This document shows, piece after piece, positions 27,252-38,564 of a stretch of 64,000 nucleotides of DNA; within the stretch, counting starts at the first letter, position 1, and every line of letters starts with the position of its first letter. Both the position numbers and the translations under genes were made by a program. The DNA is taken from the NCBI RefSeq assembly GCF_007752345.1, contig NZ_CP036299.1, positions 4,312,001 to 4,376,000 on the forward strand, given 5' to 3'. The notes below the pieces were generated by a model. That model was not told the origin of the DNA. It made no database searches and saw only the letters and a program-made list of their open reading frames with translations. This stretch comes from Planctopirus ephydatiae. Lineage in GTDB: Bacteria; Planctomycetota; Planctomycetia; Planctomycetales; Planctomycetaceae.

Positions 27252-30200
27252 TCACTCACCACCCAGCTTCTTCAGCAGCTTCAACAGCGTGGGTTTCTTC
27301 ACCTGATCGGCTGTCACGAAACTGAGTTTGATGACCTGTTCGCCATCGGAGTTGGTTTCGATGGCAGGGTCTTCGCCCAGGTCGCGGATCTCGCCCAAGG
27401 TGAGGGGGGATGAACCAGCGGATGGGGGTGGCGCGAAGAGTTCGATATCGAGGCTGCCAGTGCGTTTGGTGATGATGTTCGCCAGGACGCGGGGCTTCGC
27501 GCCGGCTTTGGCTTCTGCCTTGGCAGGAACCAGGCGGTACTTCACCAGCATCTTCTGCGTCCAGTCAACTTCCGCCGCCGGGAAGGTGGCCTCCATGAGT
27601 TCAAAGAGAGCCTCAGCCACAGCCGGTTCCCAGAGCACTTTCCCCTTCAAAAAACCTTTCCGCATAACGTGCCATTTGCGACCCAGTTTCTTCCAGGGCA
27701 TCAGGTCTTCGGGATTCGACGCCTCGGCTTTTTCGCCCAGCGAAAGATAACTAGCCAGTGCCTCCTTGAAGAAGGTCTGAAAGGCGGGAGTGGCGACATC
27801 ATCAGCCTTCGCCAGAGAGATCGTGACTTCCTGCAAGCCACCCGCCATGGCCTTCACCCGGACACGCTCGGCCCGGTTGTAAATGGGGAGTTCATCGAGA
27901 TCGTCGATATCGAGAAGATCGAGGGATTCGGCCAGTTCCGTCTGGTCGAACGTCCCCTTCGCCACGCGGAACTTGGCCTGCAGCAGCCATTCATCGCCTG
28001 TCAGTGCATGAATAAACCAGCTGGGAATCCCTTTGGATTTAGCTTCGATGACACTGCGATCATTCCAGACAACATTGACGCCTGAATCCTCCTCTAACGG
28101 TTCAAAGATCGTTTCCAGGAGCGAGACAGGCCATTTCGCAGGACGACCCGAATTGGCCAGGTGATCGACTAGATGCCACTTGCGGCCATCGACCTCCCAG
28201 GGCATTTTCGCACTCTTGCCGAGCGACTTGAGATCAAGATCATCCCGGCGGCGCGCAAGGGCGGCCTTCGCATCAAAGACTTCACGGGCCCCCTTCCGGC
28301 TCGCTTCCAGCACAGGGGCCAGGCATTGAGCGGTCAACGAGACCTGCTGCTGAGGATTTTTCGTCGCTGCGTCATCCTCACGAACTTTCCCTTGAGCGAT
28401 GAGGACGAGATCTTCAGGCGTGCCAGTGGCGACGATGTAGCCCCCTTCACTGCCAGCAGCAGGGCCGAGATCGACAATCCAGTCACAGGTTTTGATCACA
28501 TCGAGGTTATGTTCAATAACGACGACAGTATTCCCCGCATCGACGAGGCTTTGCAGGATCTTGAGCAGCTTGCGGATATCATCAAAATGGAGGCCTGTCG
28601 TTGGCTCATCCAGCAGATAGAGCGTGCTGCCAGTACTGGGACGGGCAAGTTCAGCCGAGAGCTTGACTCGCTGGGCCTCGCCGCCGGAAAGTGTCGGCGC
28701 GGGCTGGCCCAACGTGAGGTAACCCAGACCAATCGCATCGAGAACTGCCAGCGGCCCGCGAATTTTGGGGAAGCTCTCAAACAACTTGACTGCTTCAGAA
28801 ATGGGCATCTCAAGCACATCGGCAATGTTCTTCCCCTGGAACTTGACCGCCAGAGTTTCAGGATTGTAGCGGCGTCCGTGGCAGGTATCGCACTCGACCC
28901 ACAGATCGGGGAGGAAGTGCATTTCAATGAGTTTCTGGCCGTTCCCTTCGCAAGTCTCGCAACGACCGCCAGCCCGGTTAAAGCTGAAGCGGGCGGGTCG
29001 ATATCCGCGCACCTTCGACTCGGGAAGATGAGCAAACAGCTCGCGGATGTGCTCAAAAACCCCGGTATAAGTGGCGGGGTTGGAAGCGGGGGTGTTTCCG
29101 AGTGGCTGCTGATCGACAACAATCAACTTGCTGAGGTAATCAAGCCCGAGAAGTTCATCGTATGGCCCGGGCTGTTCGCTGGAGCGATGCAGTTTGCGGG
29201 CAATGGCTTTGCCAAGAGTGTCGGAGATCAAGGAGCTTTTACCACTTCCGGAAACACCTGTGACGGCTGTCAGAGTTCCCAGAGGAATCCGCAAATCGAT
29301 ATTGCGAAGATTGTTCTGGCGGGCCCCGATCAACTCCAGCCAGAAGAGGGGCTTGGAAGTTGCTGCTGGAGTTGCTGTCTCCACCTGGGCCTTTGCCTTA
29401 CCTTTCGCAGCACTCGGCTTTGCCTTTTCGGTTGGTAAATGGCTGTTGCCAAACCTCGAAGGAACGCGGCGTTCTGTCGGAACGAGAATATCTTCCTTAA
29501 GCGAGAGGAATCTGCCTGTCAGCGATTCTTCGCAGTTTTCGATCTCGCGTGGTGTTCCTTCCGCTGTGACAAGGCCACCTAATCGGCCTGAACCGGGGCC
29601 AAAATCGTACAAGCGATCGGCAGCAGCGAGAACTTCGCGATCATGCTCGACGAGTACCACAGTGTTGCCAAGATCGCGCAGCTTCTTCAGTGCCTGTAGC
29701 AGACGCCCGTTATCGCTGGGATGCAGCCCGATCGTCGGTTCATCGAGAACATACAGCACACCCGTCAAGGCCCGGCCCAACTGACCCGCTAATCGAATCC
29801 GCTGGCTTTCCCCGCCAGAAAGTGTCGGAAGTGTGCGGCTCAAGGTGAGGTAATGCAGACCGACATCGACCAGAAAATCGAGGCGGCCAGCCCCTTCTTC
29901 CAGCAGGTCTCCCGCGATCTTCTGTTGGGTTTTGTTGAGTGTAAGACCATGGAGAAACTCTTGAGCTTTATTTAGCGGCAATTCACACAACTGCTGCAAA
30001 GTCTTCCCTTGCAGGCGCACGGCAGAGGCATCTTCTCTCAAGCGGCTGCCACTGCATGAAGAGCAGGGAACTTCACCAATCAAATCGAACAAGGATTGGC
30101 GGAACGAGTACGAAACGCGTGAAGCTTCTTCGAGAGCCGGGTACAGCCCTTTGAACTGGAAGCGGTATTTGACGGACTGATCGGCCGTGGATGACTTCCT

Positions 30201-33200
30201 GGATTTCGCGGCCGCTTTGGTGCTCGACTTTTTGGCCGCTGCAGGCTGATCGGTGTGGTAAACCGTGAACCACTGCTCGCCAGCCCCGAAGAGAACCAGT
30301 CGCTGCTCAGCCGGTTCGAGTTGATTGAATGGCGTGTCGAGCGAAAGACCGACTTCCCGGCTCAAGGCGTCTAACAGTTCGAACATCGCGGGAGATTGCC
30401 GAGGATCAGGCCAGGCCGAAATGGCTCCTTCGCGTAAGGTTCGTGTGGGATCACCAATGAGAGCCGCAAGGTTCGTGCCCTGCTGAGTGCCCAGACCTTC
30501 ACAGCTTTCGCACCATCCCAAGGGACTGTTGAACGAGAAGTTGTGTGGTGCCAGCGTTTCAAAACTTCTGCCGCATTGCGAGCAGGCACGAAACAGGCTG
30601 AAGGGCTGAACTTTCCAGGAGTTCTCAGGCTTGTCGTCATCCACGAAGGCGACGCGAATCACGCCTTTGCCCTGATCAAAGGCCGCTTCGACAGAATCGG
30701 CCAGACGACGACGGCTTCCCGATGCAATCGTGACGCGATCAATGACAATTTCGACAACATGCTTCCGCCGGCGGTCGATTTCGGGAACTTCTTCGAGTCG
30801 GTAGGTGGTGCCGTCCACACGCACCCGGCTGAAGCCTTGCTCTTTCAGCCGTTCCCACACTTTCGCGTACTGCTGGCCAACGGGAACTTCCTGTGGTGCC
30901 AGAACCAGCAGCTTAGTGCCTTCCGGCTTGGCCATGAGGAGATCGATCACGTCATCGGTGGTTTGCGATTCAACCGCAATGCGACAATCAGGGCAATGCT
31001 GCGTACCCAACCGGGCATAGAGGACACGCAGATAGTCGTAAATTTCTGTCGTGGTGCCGACCGTCGAGCGAGGCGTGTGGCCGACCGTCTTCTGCTCAAT
31101 AGCAATCGAAGGCTGAAGACCGTGAATATGCTCGACTTTAGGCTTGGGCATCTGACCAAGAAACTGCCGGGCATATGACGAGAGGGATTCGACATACCGA
31201 CGCTGGCCTTCGGCATAAAGCGTATCCATGGCGAGTGAGGTTTTGCCGGAACCACTGGGGCCACAGAAAACACTCATCTGATCGCGGGGAATATCGAGAC
31301 TGATTTTTTGCAGATTGTGCTGGGAGGCCCCGCGAATGACGATGTTGGTTTGTGCTTCAGAGGACTGCTGCTTGAGTGGCAAAGCCGCTTGCCAGCGGGA
31401 AGGCGAAGCGACTTTTGTCTCAGGAGGAAGAGTTCGAGCCACACTTTTCTGTGGCAACTCAACCCTTTGCTCGGCAGTGCTTTTACGTTTTTTCTTCGCT
31501 CCCTGCCCCTTGCCTGTGGAGGAGGCTGCGAGCCCCAGAGAAGCTGCGGACCCCAGTGAAGCGGGCTGAGATATTGGTCGCCCGTGGGCCTCAAGGACTT
31601 TGGCCAGAAAGCAACCTGTGTACGAGGCCTCACATTGGGCCACCATTTCAGGTGTTCCCTGAGCGATAATCCTGCCACCACCTTTGCCACCTTCGGGCCC
31701 CAGATCGATCACCCAGTCGGCCGTCTTGATGACATCGAGATTATGCTCGACAACGATGACGGTATTCCCGGCATCCACAAAGCCATGCAACACCCTCAGC
31801 AGGTGGGCGATATCCACAAAGTGCAGGCCCGTCGTCGGTTCGTCGAGAATATAGAGCGTTTTGCCCGTGCTGCGTTTTCCGAGTTCTTTGGCGAGTTTGA
31901 TCCGCTGGGCTTCACCGCCAGAGAGCGTAGGAGAGGGCTGCCCCAGCTTGATGTAGTCGAGGCCGACATCGTGCAAAGTCTGCAGAAGGTTTTTGATCTT
32001 GGGGAGGTTTTCAAAATGTTCAAGTGCCGTTTGAACATCCATATCTAGGACTTCAGCAATGTTCTTGCCCTTGAAACGCACCTCCAGAGTTTCTTTATTG
32101 AATCGGCGTCCCTGACAGACAGGGCACGTGACCCAGATATCGGCGAGAAAATCCATTTCGAGCTTATTGGAGCCATGCCCTTCGCAGGCCTCGCAACGAC
32201 CGCCAGGGACGTTAAAGCTGAAGCGTCCCGGCTTGAACCCACGTGTTTTAGAATCCGGTAGTTGTGTGTAAAGATCGCGAATCAGGTCGAAGAGTTTGAC
32301 GTAGGTCGCAGGGTTTGACCGAGGTGTACGACCAATCGGTGACTGATCGATATCGATAGCCTTATCGACCAATGCGAGATTATCAAAACTCTGATGAGCA
32401 CCGGGAGCACCTTCGCCCAGGTTGATTTCGCGATTGAGCAGCGGCCATAGAATATCGTTAATCAGCGAGCTCTTGCCTGAACCCGAAACACCGGTCACGC
32501 AGATGAACTTCCCCAGCGGAAAATCGACATCAACATTTTGCAGGTTGTGATGCGTGCAACCTTTAATCGAGATGGATGTTCCGGTTCCTTCGCGACGTGT
32601 TTCGCGGATTTCGATCTGCTTGCGGCCTGAGAGATAAGCTCCCGTTTCACTCTCTTCATTCGCCAGAAGTGCCTCAAGGCTCCCTTCATGAACAACTTTT
32701 CCACCGCGTACACCGGGGCCGGGGCCAAAGTCGATAATGTGATCGGCGGCCTTCATCGTTTCATCGTCGTGTTCAACGACGATCACTGTGTTGCCCTGAT
32801 CGCGAAGATCCTGCAAGCTCCCCAGTAGCATTTCGTTATCGCGAGGGTGCAGGCCAATGGATGGTTCATCGAGAATGTAAACCACACCCACAAGGCCACA
32901 GCCAATCTGCCCAGCCAGACGAATCCGCTGACTTTCGCCACCACTGAGAGTAGGTGCCGTGCGATCCAGCGCGAGGTAATCGAGACCGCAGCGCAAGAGG
33001 AACCCCAGACGGCCACGAATCTCTTTAAGAACTTCTTCAGCGATATATTGTGAAGTCGGATCCAGATCGAGCTGTTCAAAAAACTCGAAAGCTTCGCCCA
33101 CACTGAGATGGCAAACTCCTGGAAGTGACAGACGCTGTTTTTTCGCTTGGGAAGCCGCCGATGAGGAACCGCTGCGTGCTGTTGCAGGAGCTGTCATTTC

Positions 33201-34571
33201 CAAAGCTTGACTGGAAATGAAATAGTTGCAGGCCTGGGCGTTGAGTCGCGAACCGTGGCAAGTGCTGCACCCCACGACTTCCATATACTTTTCGAGCTGC
33301 CTGCGGCGCATCGGGTTTTTGGCTTTGCGGTACTCTTCGAGCAATTCGCGAACATAGCCTGTGTACTTCCCACCATGCTTCCATACTCCGCCCGAGTGCT
33401 TGAAACTGTAGGTCACATGCTGATTGCCCAATCCATCAAGGAAGAGATCGCGTGCTGCCTGGGGAAGTTCATTCCACGGGGTTTTCAGGAACTCACCGGG
33501 CTTGAGGCTCAGTGCTTTTTCGATTGCCGCAGCCACGCCATCAATAAGATGCCTGCGCCAACGGCCCAGCTTGGAAAGTTTGCCAGAAAGTGCGAGTGCT
33601 CCCTTCTGGATGGAAAGGGATTCATCGGGAATGAGACGATCAAGCAAAAAATCGTGCCGCATGCCAAGGCCGTTGCAGTCGGAACACATCCCTTGGGGGC
33701 TGTTGAAACTGAAAAGTTGCGGCGAGGGAGGATCGTAGCTGATGCCGCAATGAGTGCAGGCATAAGCCGTGGCAAAAAACTGCTCGCTCGGGTTCTCCTG
33801 AGAAGGTGAATCGTCTTCGCTCTGAATGGCGGCGGAGAGGAATTCTTCGGGAGAATCCTGCAAAACAATGAGTTGCCCATTGGCCAGTTTGAGTGAATTT
33901 TCCACAGCTTCGGCCACCCGCTGGCGAGTCGATTTCCCGGCCATGAGGCGGTCTATCACCACGTCAATCGTGTGCTTCATCTGCTTATCGAGCTGCAGAC
34001 TTTCGCTCAGCGAAATGAATTTGCCATCGACCCTGGCGCGGAGATAACCCTGCTTGAGAAGATCAACAAAGAGATCCTTAAACTCACCCTTTTGACGTTG
34101 AATGAGAGGCGCCAGGATCTGAAACTTTGTTCCGACGGGTAACAGGAGAATCTGCTCGACAATGTTCTCAGGAGCCTGGGAAGTGATCGGGCGATGGCAT
34201 TGGTGGCATTCGGCCTGACCAACCCGGGCAAACAGCACTCGCAGGTAGTCGTAAATCTCGGTAATCGTGCCGACGGTACTGCGCGGATTTCGACCAGCCG
34301 TTTTCTGTTGAATCGAGATCGAAGGAGCCAGCCCGGTGATCGAATCGACATCAGGCTTGGGCATGGAACCCAGAAACTGACGGGCATATGTGGAGAGCGA
34401 CTCGATGTAACGCCTTTGTCCTTCGGCATAAAGCGTATCAAAGGCCAGTGAGCTTTTTCCGGAGCCACTGACGCCCGTCATCACAATCAGTTTATTTTTG
34501 GGCAAAACCAGGCTGACGTCACGCAGATTATGTTCTCGGGCACCACGAATCGTGATTTCAGATCTGGTCAT
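27252..34571 (-). CDS. uvrA: Giant double UvrA excinuclease subunit with four ABC ATPase modules and repeated tail
   Basis: 2439 residues against about 940 for normal UvrA, the damage sensor of nucleotide excision repair. Two UvrA copies are fused (about 1-1000 and 1085-2070) through a Lys/Ala/Ser-rich linker. All four Walker A motifs are intact (GVSGSGKSS near 34 and 697, GPSGSGKTS near 1104, GVSGSGKSS near 1770), as are four LSGGE signatures and four LDEP Walker B boxes. Both copies keep the zinc-finger CxxC pairs (CTHC/CSDC, CEAC/CPVC, CSQC/CESC, CETC/CDTC). A tail of about 365 residues (2075-2439) has two repeats, each with GRKWH, and is of unknown function. Alone on its strand. Confidence 0.95.
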   Translation of the reverse strand: MTRSEITIRGAREHNLRDVSLVLPKNKLIVMTGVSGSGKSSLAFDTLYAEGQRRYIESLSTYARQFLGSMPKPDVDSITGLAPSISIQQKTAGRNPRSTVGTITEIYDYLRVLFARVGQAECHQCHRPITSQAPENIVEQILLLPVGTKFQILAPLIQRQKGEFKDLFVDLLKQGYLRARVDGKFISLSESLQLDKQMKHTIDVVIDRLMAGKSTRQRVAEAVENSLKLANGQLIVLQDSPEEFLSAAIQSEDDSPSQENPSEQFFATAYACTHCGISYDPPSPQLFSFNSPQGMCSDCNGLGMRHDFLLDRLIPDESLSIQKGALALSGKLSKLGRWRRHLIDGVAAAIEKALSLKPGEFLKTPWNELPQAARDLFLDGLGNQHVTYSFKHSGGVWKHGGKYTGYVRELLEEYRKAKNPMRRRQLEKYMEVVGCSTCHGSRLNAQACNYFISSQALEMTAPATARSGSSSAASQAKKQRLSLPGVCHLSVGEAFEFFEQLDLDPTSQYIAEEVLKEIRGRLGFLLRCGLDYLALDRTAPTLSGGESQRIRLAGQIGCGLVGVVYILDEPSIGLHPRDNEMLLGSLQDLRDQGNTVIVVEHDDETMKAADHIIDFGPGPGVRGGKVVHEGSLEALLANEESETGAYLSGRKQIEIRETRREGTGTSISIKGCTHHNLQNVDVDFPLGKFICVTGVSGSGKSSLINDILWPLLNREINLGEGAPGAHQSFDNLALVDKAIDIDQSPIGRTPRSNPATYVKLFDLIRDLYTQLPDSKTRGFKPGRFSFNVPGGRCEACEGHGSNKLEMDFLADIWVTCPVCQGRRFNKETLEVRFKGKNIAEVLDMDVQTALEHFENLPKIKNLLQTLHDVGLDYIKLGQPSPTLSGGEAQRIKLAKELGKRSTGKTLYILDEPTTGLHFVDIAHLLRVLHGFVDAGNTVIVVEHNLDVIKTADWVIDLGPEGGKGGGRIIAQGTPEMVAQCEASYTGCFLAKVLEAHGRPISQPASLGSAASLGLAASSTGKGQGAKKKRKSTAEQRVELPQKSVARTLPPETKVASPSRWQAALPLKQQSSEAQTNIVIRGASQHNLQKISLDIPRDQMSVFCGPSGSGKTSLAMDTLYAEGQRRYVESLSSYARQFLGQMPKPKVEHIHGLQPSIAIEQKTVGHTPRSTVGTTTEIYDYLRVLYARLGTQHCPDCRIAVESQTTDDVIDLLMAKPEGTKLLVLAPQEVPVGQQYAKVWERLKEQGFSRVRVDGTTYRLEEVPEIDRRRKHVVEIVIDRVTIASGSRRRLADSVEAAFDQGKGVIRVAFVDDDKPENSWKVQPFSLFRACSQCGRSFETLAPHNFSFNSPLGWCESCEGLGTQQGTNLAALIGDPTRTLREGAISAWPDPRQSPAMFELLDALSREVGLSLDTPFNQLEPAEQRLVLFGAGEQWFTVYHTDQPAAAKKSSTKAAAKSRKSSTADQSVKYRFQFKGLYPALEEASRVSYSFRQSLFDLIGEVPCSSCSGSRLREDASAVRLQGKTLQQLCELPLNKAQEFLHGLTLNKTQQKIAGDLLEEGAGRLDFLVDVGLHYLTLSRTLPTLSGGESQRIRLAGQLGRALTGVLYVLDEPTIGLHPSDNGRLLQALKKLRDLGNTVVLVEHDREVLAAADRLYDFGPGSGRLGGLVTAEGTPREIENCEESLTGRFLSLKEDILVPTERRVPSRFGNSHLPTEKAKPSAAKGKAKAQVETATPAATSKPLFWLELIGARQNNLRNIDLRIPLGTLTAVTGVSGSGKSSLISDTLGKAIARKLHRSSEQPGPYDELLGLDYLSKLIVVDQQPLGNTPASNPATYTGVFEHIRELFAHLPESKVRGYRPARFSFNRAGGRCETCEGNGQKLIEMHFLPDLWVECDTCHGRRYNPETLAVKFQGKNIADVLEMPISEAVKLFESFPKIRGPLAVLDAIGLGYLTLGQPAPTLSGGEAQRVKLSAELARPSTGSTLYLLDEPTTGLHFDDIRKLLKILQSLVDAGNTVVVIEHNLDVIKTCDWIVDLGPAAGSEGGYIVATGTPEDLVLIAQGKVREDDAATKNPQQQVSLTAQCLAPVLEASRKGAREVFDAKAALARRRDDLDLKSLGKSAKMPWEVDGRKWHLVDHLANSGRPAKWPVSLLETIFEPLEEDSGVNVVWNDRSVIEAKSKGIPSWFIHALTGDEWLLQAKFRVAKGTFDQTELAESLDLLDIDDLDELPIYNRAERVRVKAMAGGLQEVTISLAKADDVATPAFQTFFKEALASYLSLGEKAEASNPEDLMPWKKLGRKWHVMRKGFLKGKVLWEPAVAEALFELMEATFPAAEVDWTQKMLVKYRLVPAKAEAKAGAKPRVLANIITKRTGSLDIELFAPPPSAGSSPLTLGEIRDLGEDPAIETNSDGEQVIKLSFVTADQVKKPTLLKLLKKLGGE

Positions 34572-35280
34572 GGAAAGCTCAGAGGGTTAGCTGGCGTCAA
34601 CTGAACCGGCATGGCTGGCATTGCCACGTTCAGAATTTCGAGAAGCGAAATGGTCTTGAGAATCCATCAGCCAAAAGAGTGCAGGATGCGGAGGCCGATC
34701 GATCCCCAGAACAACTGAAGTTTAGCGCGACTGCCCAGAAAATTCGTCGCCAAGGGGCAAAGATTTTACACATCGCCCATCCCGTCCGTACGAAAAGCGA
34801 TTGGCGAATCGACGCCTGCAGTCGAACATCTCTCACGTTTGAGCATCAAAGGGTCGCATCATCAGCCATACATCACCTCAAATGCTGATGAAAACCGACA
34901 ATTTGTGTAACCTGCCGGAATGACAATGGCACACGTTCAGTGTTTGATTCCGGTAACTTGTACCCATCGTTGGCTCCAAGCACTGGCCCTGAATGCTGAC
35001 TGGAAAAGCTACTTCCTTTTGAGTGATGGATTTCTCTCAGGACACAAAACCTTCTGCGCCAATATGGAAATGATAAATGATTCCACAATCGATTACTGAA
35101 ATTTGACGGAATGAGGACTCCCCAACGGCTGCGGTGATGTCTATAACTGAAGATCGCCGAAAGTTTTTCGTTATCGAAGCCGGGTACTATGAAAGCCGTG
35201 AGTTCCCGCAAAGAGTTTCTGAAGATTTTTTGAGACAAAGTTGCGACAACATTTTGTGACCCTGGAAGGTTATCGCTGGT
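34572..35280. other. Intergenic region upstream of uvrA
   Basis: About 710 nt between divergent uvrA and the adaptor gene. ATTTCG-N5-CGAAAT at 34635-34651 is a 17-bp inverted repeat 64 nt before the uvrA start and may be an operator. Nothing else was recognised; short frames here are not protein-like. Confidence 0.4.
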
Positions 35281-36537
35281 ATGGACTCTGCAGGTACTGC
35301 CCGTGATGCGTTATCCGCTGCGATGGTTGAACGCGTGCAGGGATTGCGACTACCGCCGCCCCCTGCAAATGCGGGGATCAACGCTTCCACTTCGATTGCC
35401 TGGCTGATTGCCACACTATCGATTTCGGGATTCGTGTTTGTTGTCCTGTACGCCTTTGTCTACCAGGTGGGTGGCCCTCGAGGCGGTAATGGCAGCAATG
35501 CCCCTGCCTCGACGACCGTTGCTGGTGATGGGAAGACCACAACTGCGGGATCCAAAAAAGATCCTTCAATTCCAGCAAAAAATGATGCCCGTCCCGTCGA
35601 CTCTGCCACGATTGATCCGGAAGCGATGGTGCTCCTGTCACAGGGGTATATCATCCCTGAGCAGCAGATTCTGGTTAGCCCGCAGGTGAGTGGCCGGATT
35701 ATTGAATTGAACGTCAAGGAAGGAACTCGCGTGGAGAAAGGATTTGTCCTCGCGAAACTCGAACCCACGGAATATCGGGCTGATTATGAAGGAGCCAGAG
35801 CCAACGTGGCTGGGGCTGAAGCCAGGCTGGCCGAGTTGCGTGAAGGGAACCGTCCCGAGGAAATCGCTCAAGCCCAGGCCGAACTGGGCGAAGCCAAAGC
35901 GACGCTAAAACAATTGGAACAAACCTTCCGCCGCAATGCTGAGCTTTACGGACAGAAGATTCTCAACAAGCAGGAGTTTGAAGATTCGGAATCACAGCTT
36001 ATGGCCCAGGCCCAGCGTGTGCTCAAGCTGGAAGCGGTGGTCAAACTGGCCGAGGATGGATTCCGCAAAGAGCGGAAGTTGGAGGGTGAAGCGAACCTAC
36101 ATAAAGCGATGGCAGAACTGGAACGAGCCAAGTGGCGCCTGGATAACTGCACGATCGTGGCTCCTATCTCGGGAACGATTCTGAAGAAAAATGCCGAAGA
36201 AGGGAACATTGTGAACCCGGTGGCATTCAATGGATCCTTCAGTTTGTGTGACCTGGCCGATCTTTCGAAGCTGGAAGTCGATCTGACCATTCAGGAGCGT
36301 GATATTTCGAAGGTTTTCCCAGGCCAGAAATGCAAAGTCCGTTCGGAAGCCTTTCCAGATCGCGCATACGACGGAGTGGTTTCACGACTGATGCCCATTG
36401 CGGACAGAGCTAAAGGGGCCATTCCTGTGCGAGTGGCCATCAGTGTCCCTGCCGATGAAGAAGGCATGTATCTGAAGCCCGAAATGAGTGCCCAGGTGAC
36501 GTTCTATGCTGGGAAGTCCGAAACGGCGACCAAGTAA
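35281..36537 (+). CDS. HlyD-family periplasmic adaptor (membrane fusion protein)
   Basis: 418 residues. An N-terminal cytoplasmic tail, one membrane helix (about 39-60, AWLIATLSISGFVFVVLYAF), a Gly/Ala/Lys linker, then the biotinyl-lipoyl half-motif VSGRIIELNVKEGTRVEKGFVLAKLEP, a long alpha-hairpin coiled coil (about 170-280, many EARLAEL and AQAELGEAKATLKQLEQ stretches) and the second half with TIVAPISGTILKKNAEEGNIV. Such adaptors link an inner-membrane ABC or RND pump to an outer-membrane channel. No pump gene follows: the next element is BIME C and then a convergent gene, so it is unpaired here. Confidence 0.9.
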   Translation: MDSAGTARDALSAAMVERVQGLRLPPPPANAGINASTSIAWLIATLSISGFVFVVLYAFVYQVGGPRGGNGSNAPASTTVAGDGKTTTAGSKKDPSIPAKNDARPVDSATIDPEAMVLLSQGYIIPEQQILVSPQVSGRIIELNVKEGTRVEKGFVLAKLEPTEYRADYEGARANVAGAEARLAELREGNRPEEIAQAQAELGEAKATLKQLEQTFRRNAELYGQKILNKQEFEDSESQLMAQAQRVLKLEAVVKLAEDGFRKERKLEGEANLHKAMAELERAKWRLDNCTIVAPISGTILKKNAEEGNIVNPVAFNGSFSLCDLADLSKLEVDLTIQERDISKVFPGQKCKVRSEAFPDRAYDGVVSRLMPIADRAKGAIPVRVAISVPADEEGMYLKPEMSAQVTFYAGKSETATK

Positions 36538-36613
36538 CCTCCCCTGGGCAGCGAAGCCTGTGGAGATTGATCCTGGCAGAAGCCGCCCTCAGCAGGAGGC
36601 TTCATATTCTCGT

Positions 36614-36815
36614 GGGTGGGCCGCGCAGCGACAAGATGCCATACACTGCGCATACGATCCCATAGAGAGTTGCTCGATCAAACGTCTAGCTTTTGTTTTC
36701 TCCTACAATCACAACAAGCACACCGCTTGACGATGGACCCGGCTTGCAGGAGATCACGCGGATGACGCAGCTTCTTGTGCCTTCGGCACCCAGCCACAAG
36801 TTGGCCGGGCCACCC
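36614..36815. repeat. BIME C: diverged copy with deleted left hairpin
   Basis: Left REP 36614-36640 is 27 nt long because the first hairpin (20 nt) is missing; right REP 36769-36815 is full length (47 nt). The core shares ACAAGATGCC, CTGCGCAT, GCTTGACGATG and GACGC blocks with BIME A and B. It lies between two convergent genes, 6 nt past the stop of the one ending at 36822. Confidence 0.85.
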
Positions 36816-36821
36816 GACGTA

Positions 36822-38411
36822 TCAAGGTGTGATGATTGCAGGATTGGCAGGTGGCAGACTGCGAGCCAGCTCCTCCTGCTGGATGACAAACTCCCGGTAC
36901 CCTGCATCGAGTTGTTCGAACGGAACGCCCACCAGTTCTTCGATCGAATCGACGCTGTCGCGTTTCAGATCACTCATCGAGTAGATCTGTGACAGATGGG
37001 CAATGACCGCATCTCGATAGCGGCCACCTTCCGCTTCCATAAGATACTTGGTCATGTTCGCAGCCTGCTGATAGTTCCAGGCAAGTTTTTCGCTCGATTG
37101 AAATGCCTGCATACCGAGCGGTGCCATCTCGCGTAGAGGCAGATAGTAACCATCATTCAGAAATCGATAGCGGGCTGCCAGAAATCGATCAAAACGAGGA
37201 TCACCCAGGCTGGCACCCAGATCTTTCTCAGAGAAAGATTCGAAATAGCAGGCAATCCCTTCGACAATCCAGAAGTTTTCATACCGGGCAATTTCCCGAT
37301 CACGTCCGATCTCGTAGAGCAACTGGTGAGTCGCTTCATGATAGAGCGTTGTTTTGGCACTCACTTCGGGATCGTGAAAAAAGTGGGCGATTCGTTCGGT
37401 CGGTCGATACAGGCCATTCGTAATATCAATCTGTGGAACAAACTGCTTCAGGCGTTCGTTGTATTCAAGCCTGGTACGGTAGTAGTGCACCACATGTGGC
37501 TTTGAGACCGTTCTTGCCTGGGTCTTCCCATCAAACAATTGAGCCAACTGCTCGGGGGTATTGAAAAAGCCAGCGAACTGCAGGTGGAAGAAGTCGTAAA
37601 AGGCTTCCAGAGCATCCCCAAGTTCAACTCCTTTTTCGAGACTGTGATTGGTTTTGATCAGAAAGTGCTCAGTACGAATCTCCCATGCCTGACGAAAATC
37701 ACGGCGAATCTCGTCTTCCTTTTCTGCCGAAACCCAGCGGGATTGCACGAACCGCTCGCCATTTTCGTAACGGGGCACATGCTTCTTGAGAATCCAGCCA
37801 AACTGCGGATGCCGCACATACATTTTGCGAGTCATGTCGGCTTCGAATGGCGTCATCCATTCCTGGCCCTGCTGCACATAACCCAGCAATTTGCGAGCGG
37901 GGCGATTATCGGGATCGTGCTGAGCCACTTCTCGTACAAGATCCAGCGCATAACTGCCAAAGCCCGCATGTAAGGCTTTGCGTGAATGGAGATATAAATT
38001 CTTGGCGTGGTTCTCCTGTTCGAAGCGAAGTTGAGTTTGCCAGAAGCGATCATCTGCAGGGAGCGCAAGTGGAATTTCCGCGCGGGTTTCGCGAGGTAAA
38101 GGCCTGGCGAGAAAGGCGGCCCGATCTGCCGGCGTGATCGCCGCTCGAACGGTAAGAGCCGCATTGGGAAGCACGCGTGTTTCGCACTCTTTGGCCAGAG
38201 TCTCAAGTTTGGCGGCAAATTCTTCTTCCAGCTTGGCCTGTTGACTCTGGAGAACTTTCAACGTTCCCGCAGCAGCCGCACGATTCGTCGTCTGTGCCAG
38301 AGCCCGGGTGGGGTCGAAGATAATCGAAAACAAGGCGAGGATCAGGAGCACCTGATACCAGAAGTTCGATCTGGTGGGGGAGGTATCGCTTTCATCCATG
38401 TTGATGACCAT
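36822..38411 (-). CDS. Secreted DUF1570-like zincin-type protein
   Basis: 529 residues with a hydrophobic N-terminal segment (YQVLLILALFSIIF) acting as signal peptide or anchor. A coiled-coil-like stretch (about 50-75) is followed by the C-terminal part with TLYHEATHQLLYEIG, an HExxH zinc motif, and WIVEGIACYFESF, which supplies the downstream Glu expected of gluzincins. This combination is seen in planctomycete DUF1570 proteins, thought to be peptidases of unknown target. ATG 38411 was used; a Met five codons in is possible. Cyd genes follow upstream on the same strand after a gap of about 150 nt. Confidence 0.8.
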   Translation of the reverse strand: MVINMDESDTSPTRSNFWYQVLLILALFSIIFDPTRALAQTTNRAAAAGTLKVLQSQQAKLEEEFAAKLETLAKECETRVLPNAALTVRAAITPADRAAFLARPLPRETRAEIPLALPADDRFWQTQLRFEQENHAKNLYLHSRKALHAGFGSYALDLVREVAQHDPDNRPARKLLGYVQQGQEWMTPFEADMTRKMYVRHPQFGWILKKHVPRYENGERFVQSRWVSAEKEDEIRRDFRQAWEIRTEHFLIKTNHSLEKGVELGDALEAFYDFFHLQFAGFFNTPEQLAQLFDGKTQARTVSKPHVVHYYRTRLEYNERLKQFVPQIDITNGLYRPTERIAHFFHDPEVSAKTTLYHEATHQLLYEIGRDREIARYENFWIVEGIACYFESFSEKDLGASLGDPRFDRFLAARYRFLNDGYYLPLREMAPLGMQAFQSSEKLAWNYQQAANMTKYLMEAEGGRYRDAVIAHLSQIYSMSDLKRDSVDSIEELVGVPFEQLDAGYREFVIQQEELARSLPPANPAIITP

Positions 38412-38564
38412 TGCTCATGACCCCTGAAGCCGCCAGTGAACATCACTCACGGGCCGGAGAAAAATTCTGCCACTTCATGATGATTGATTGAAGCGGAGTG
38501 GTCTAGACCCGAATGAGCAGAATCGTAGCCAGTAGAACAAAGTGAATTTAGCCAAAAGTCAGCA

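Noticed and set aside
28173-29438. 421-codon plus-strand frame
   Set aside because: Antisense to uvrA, which has conserved motifs throughout this stretch.
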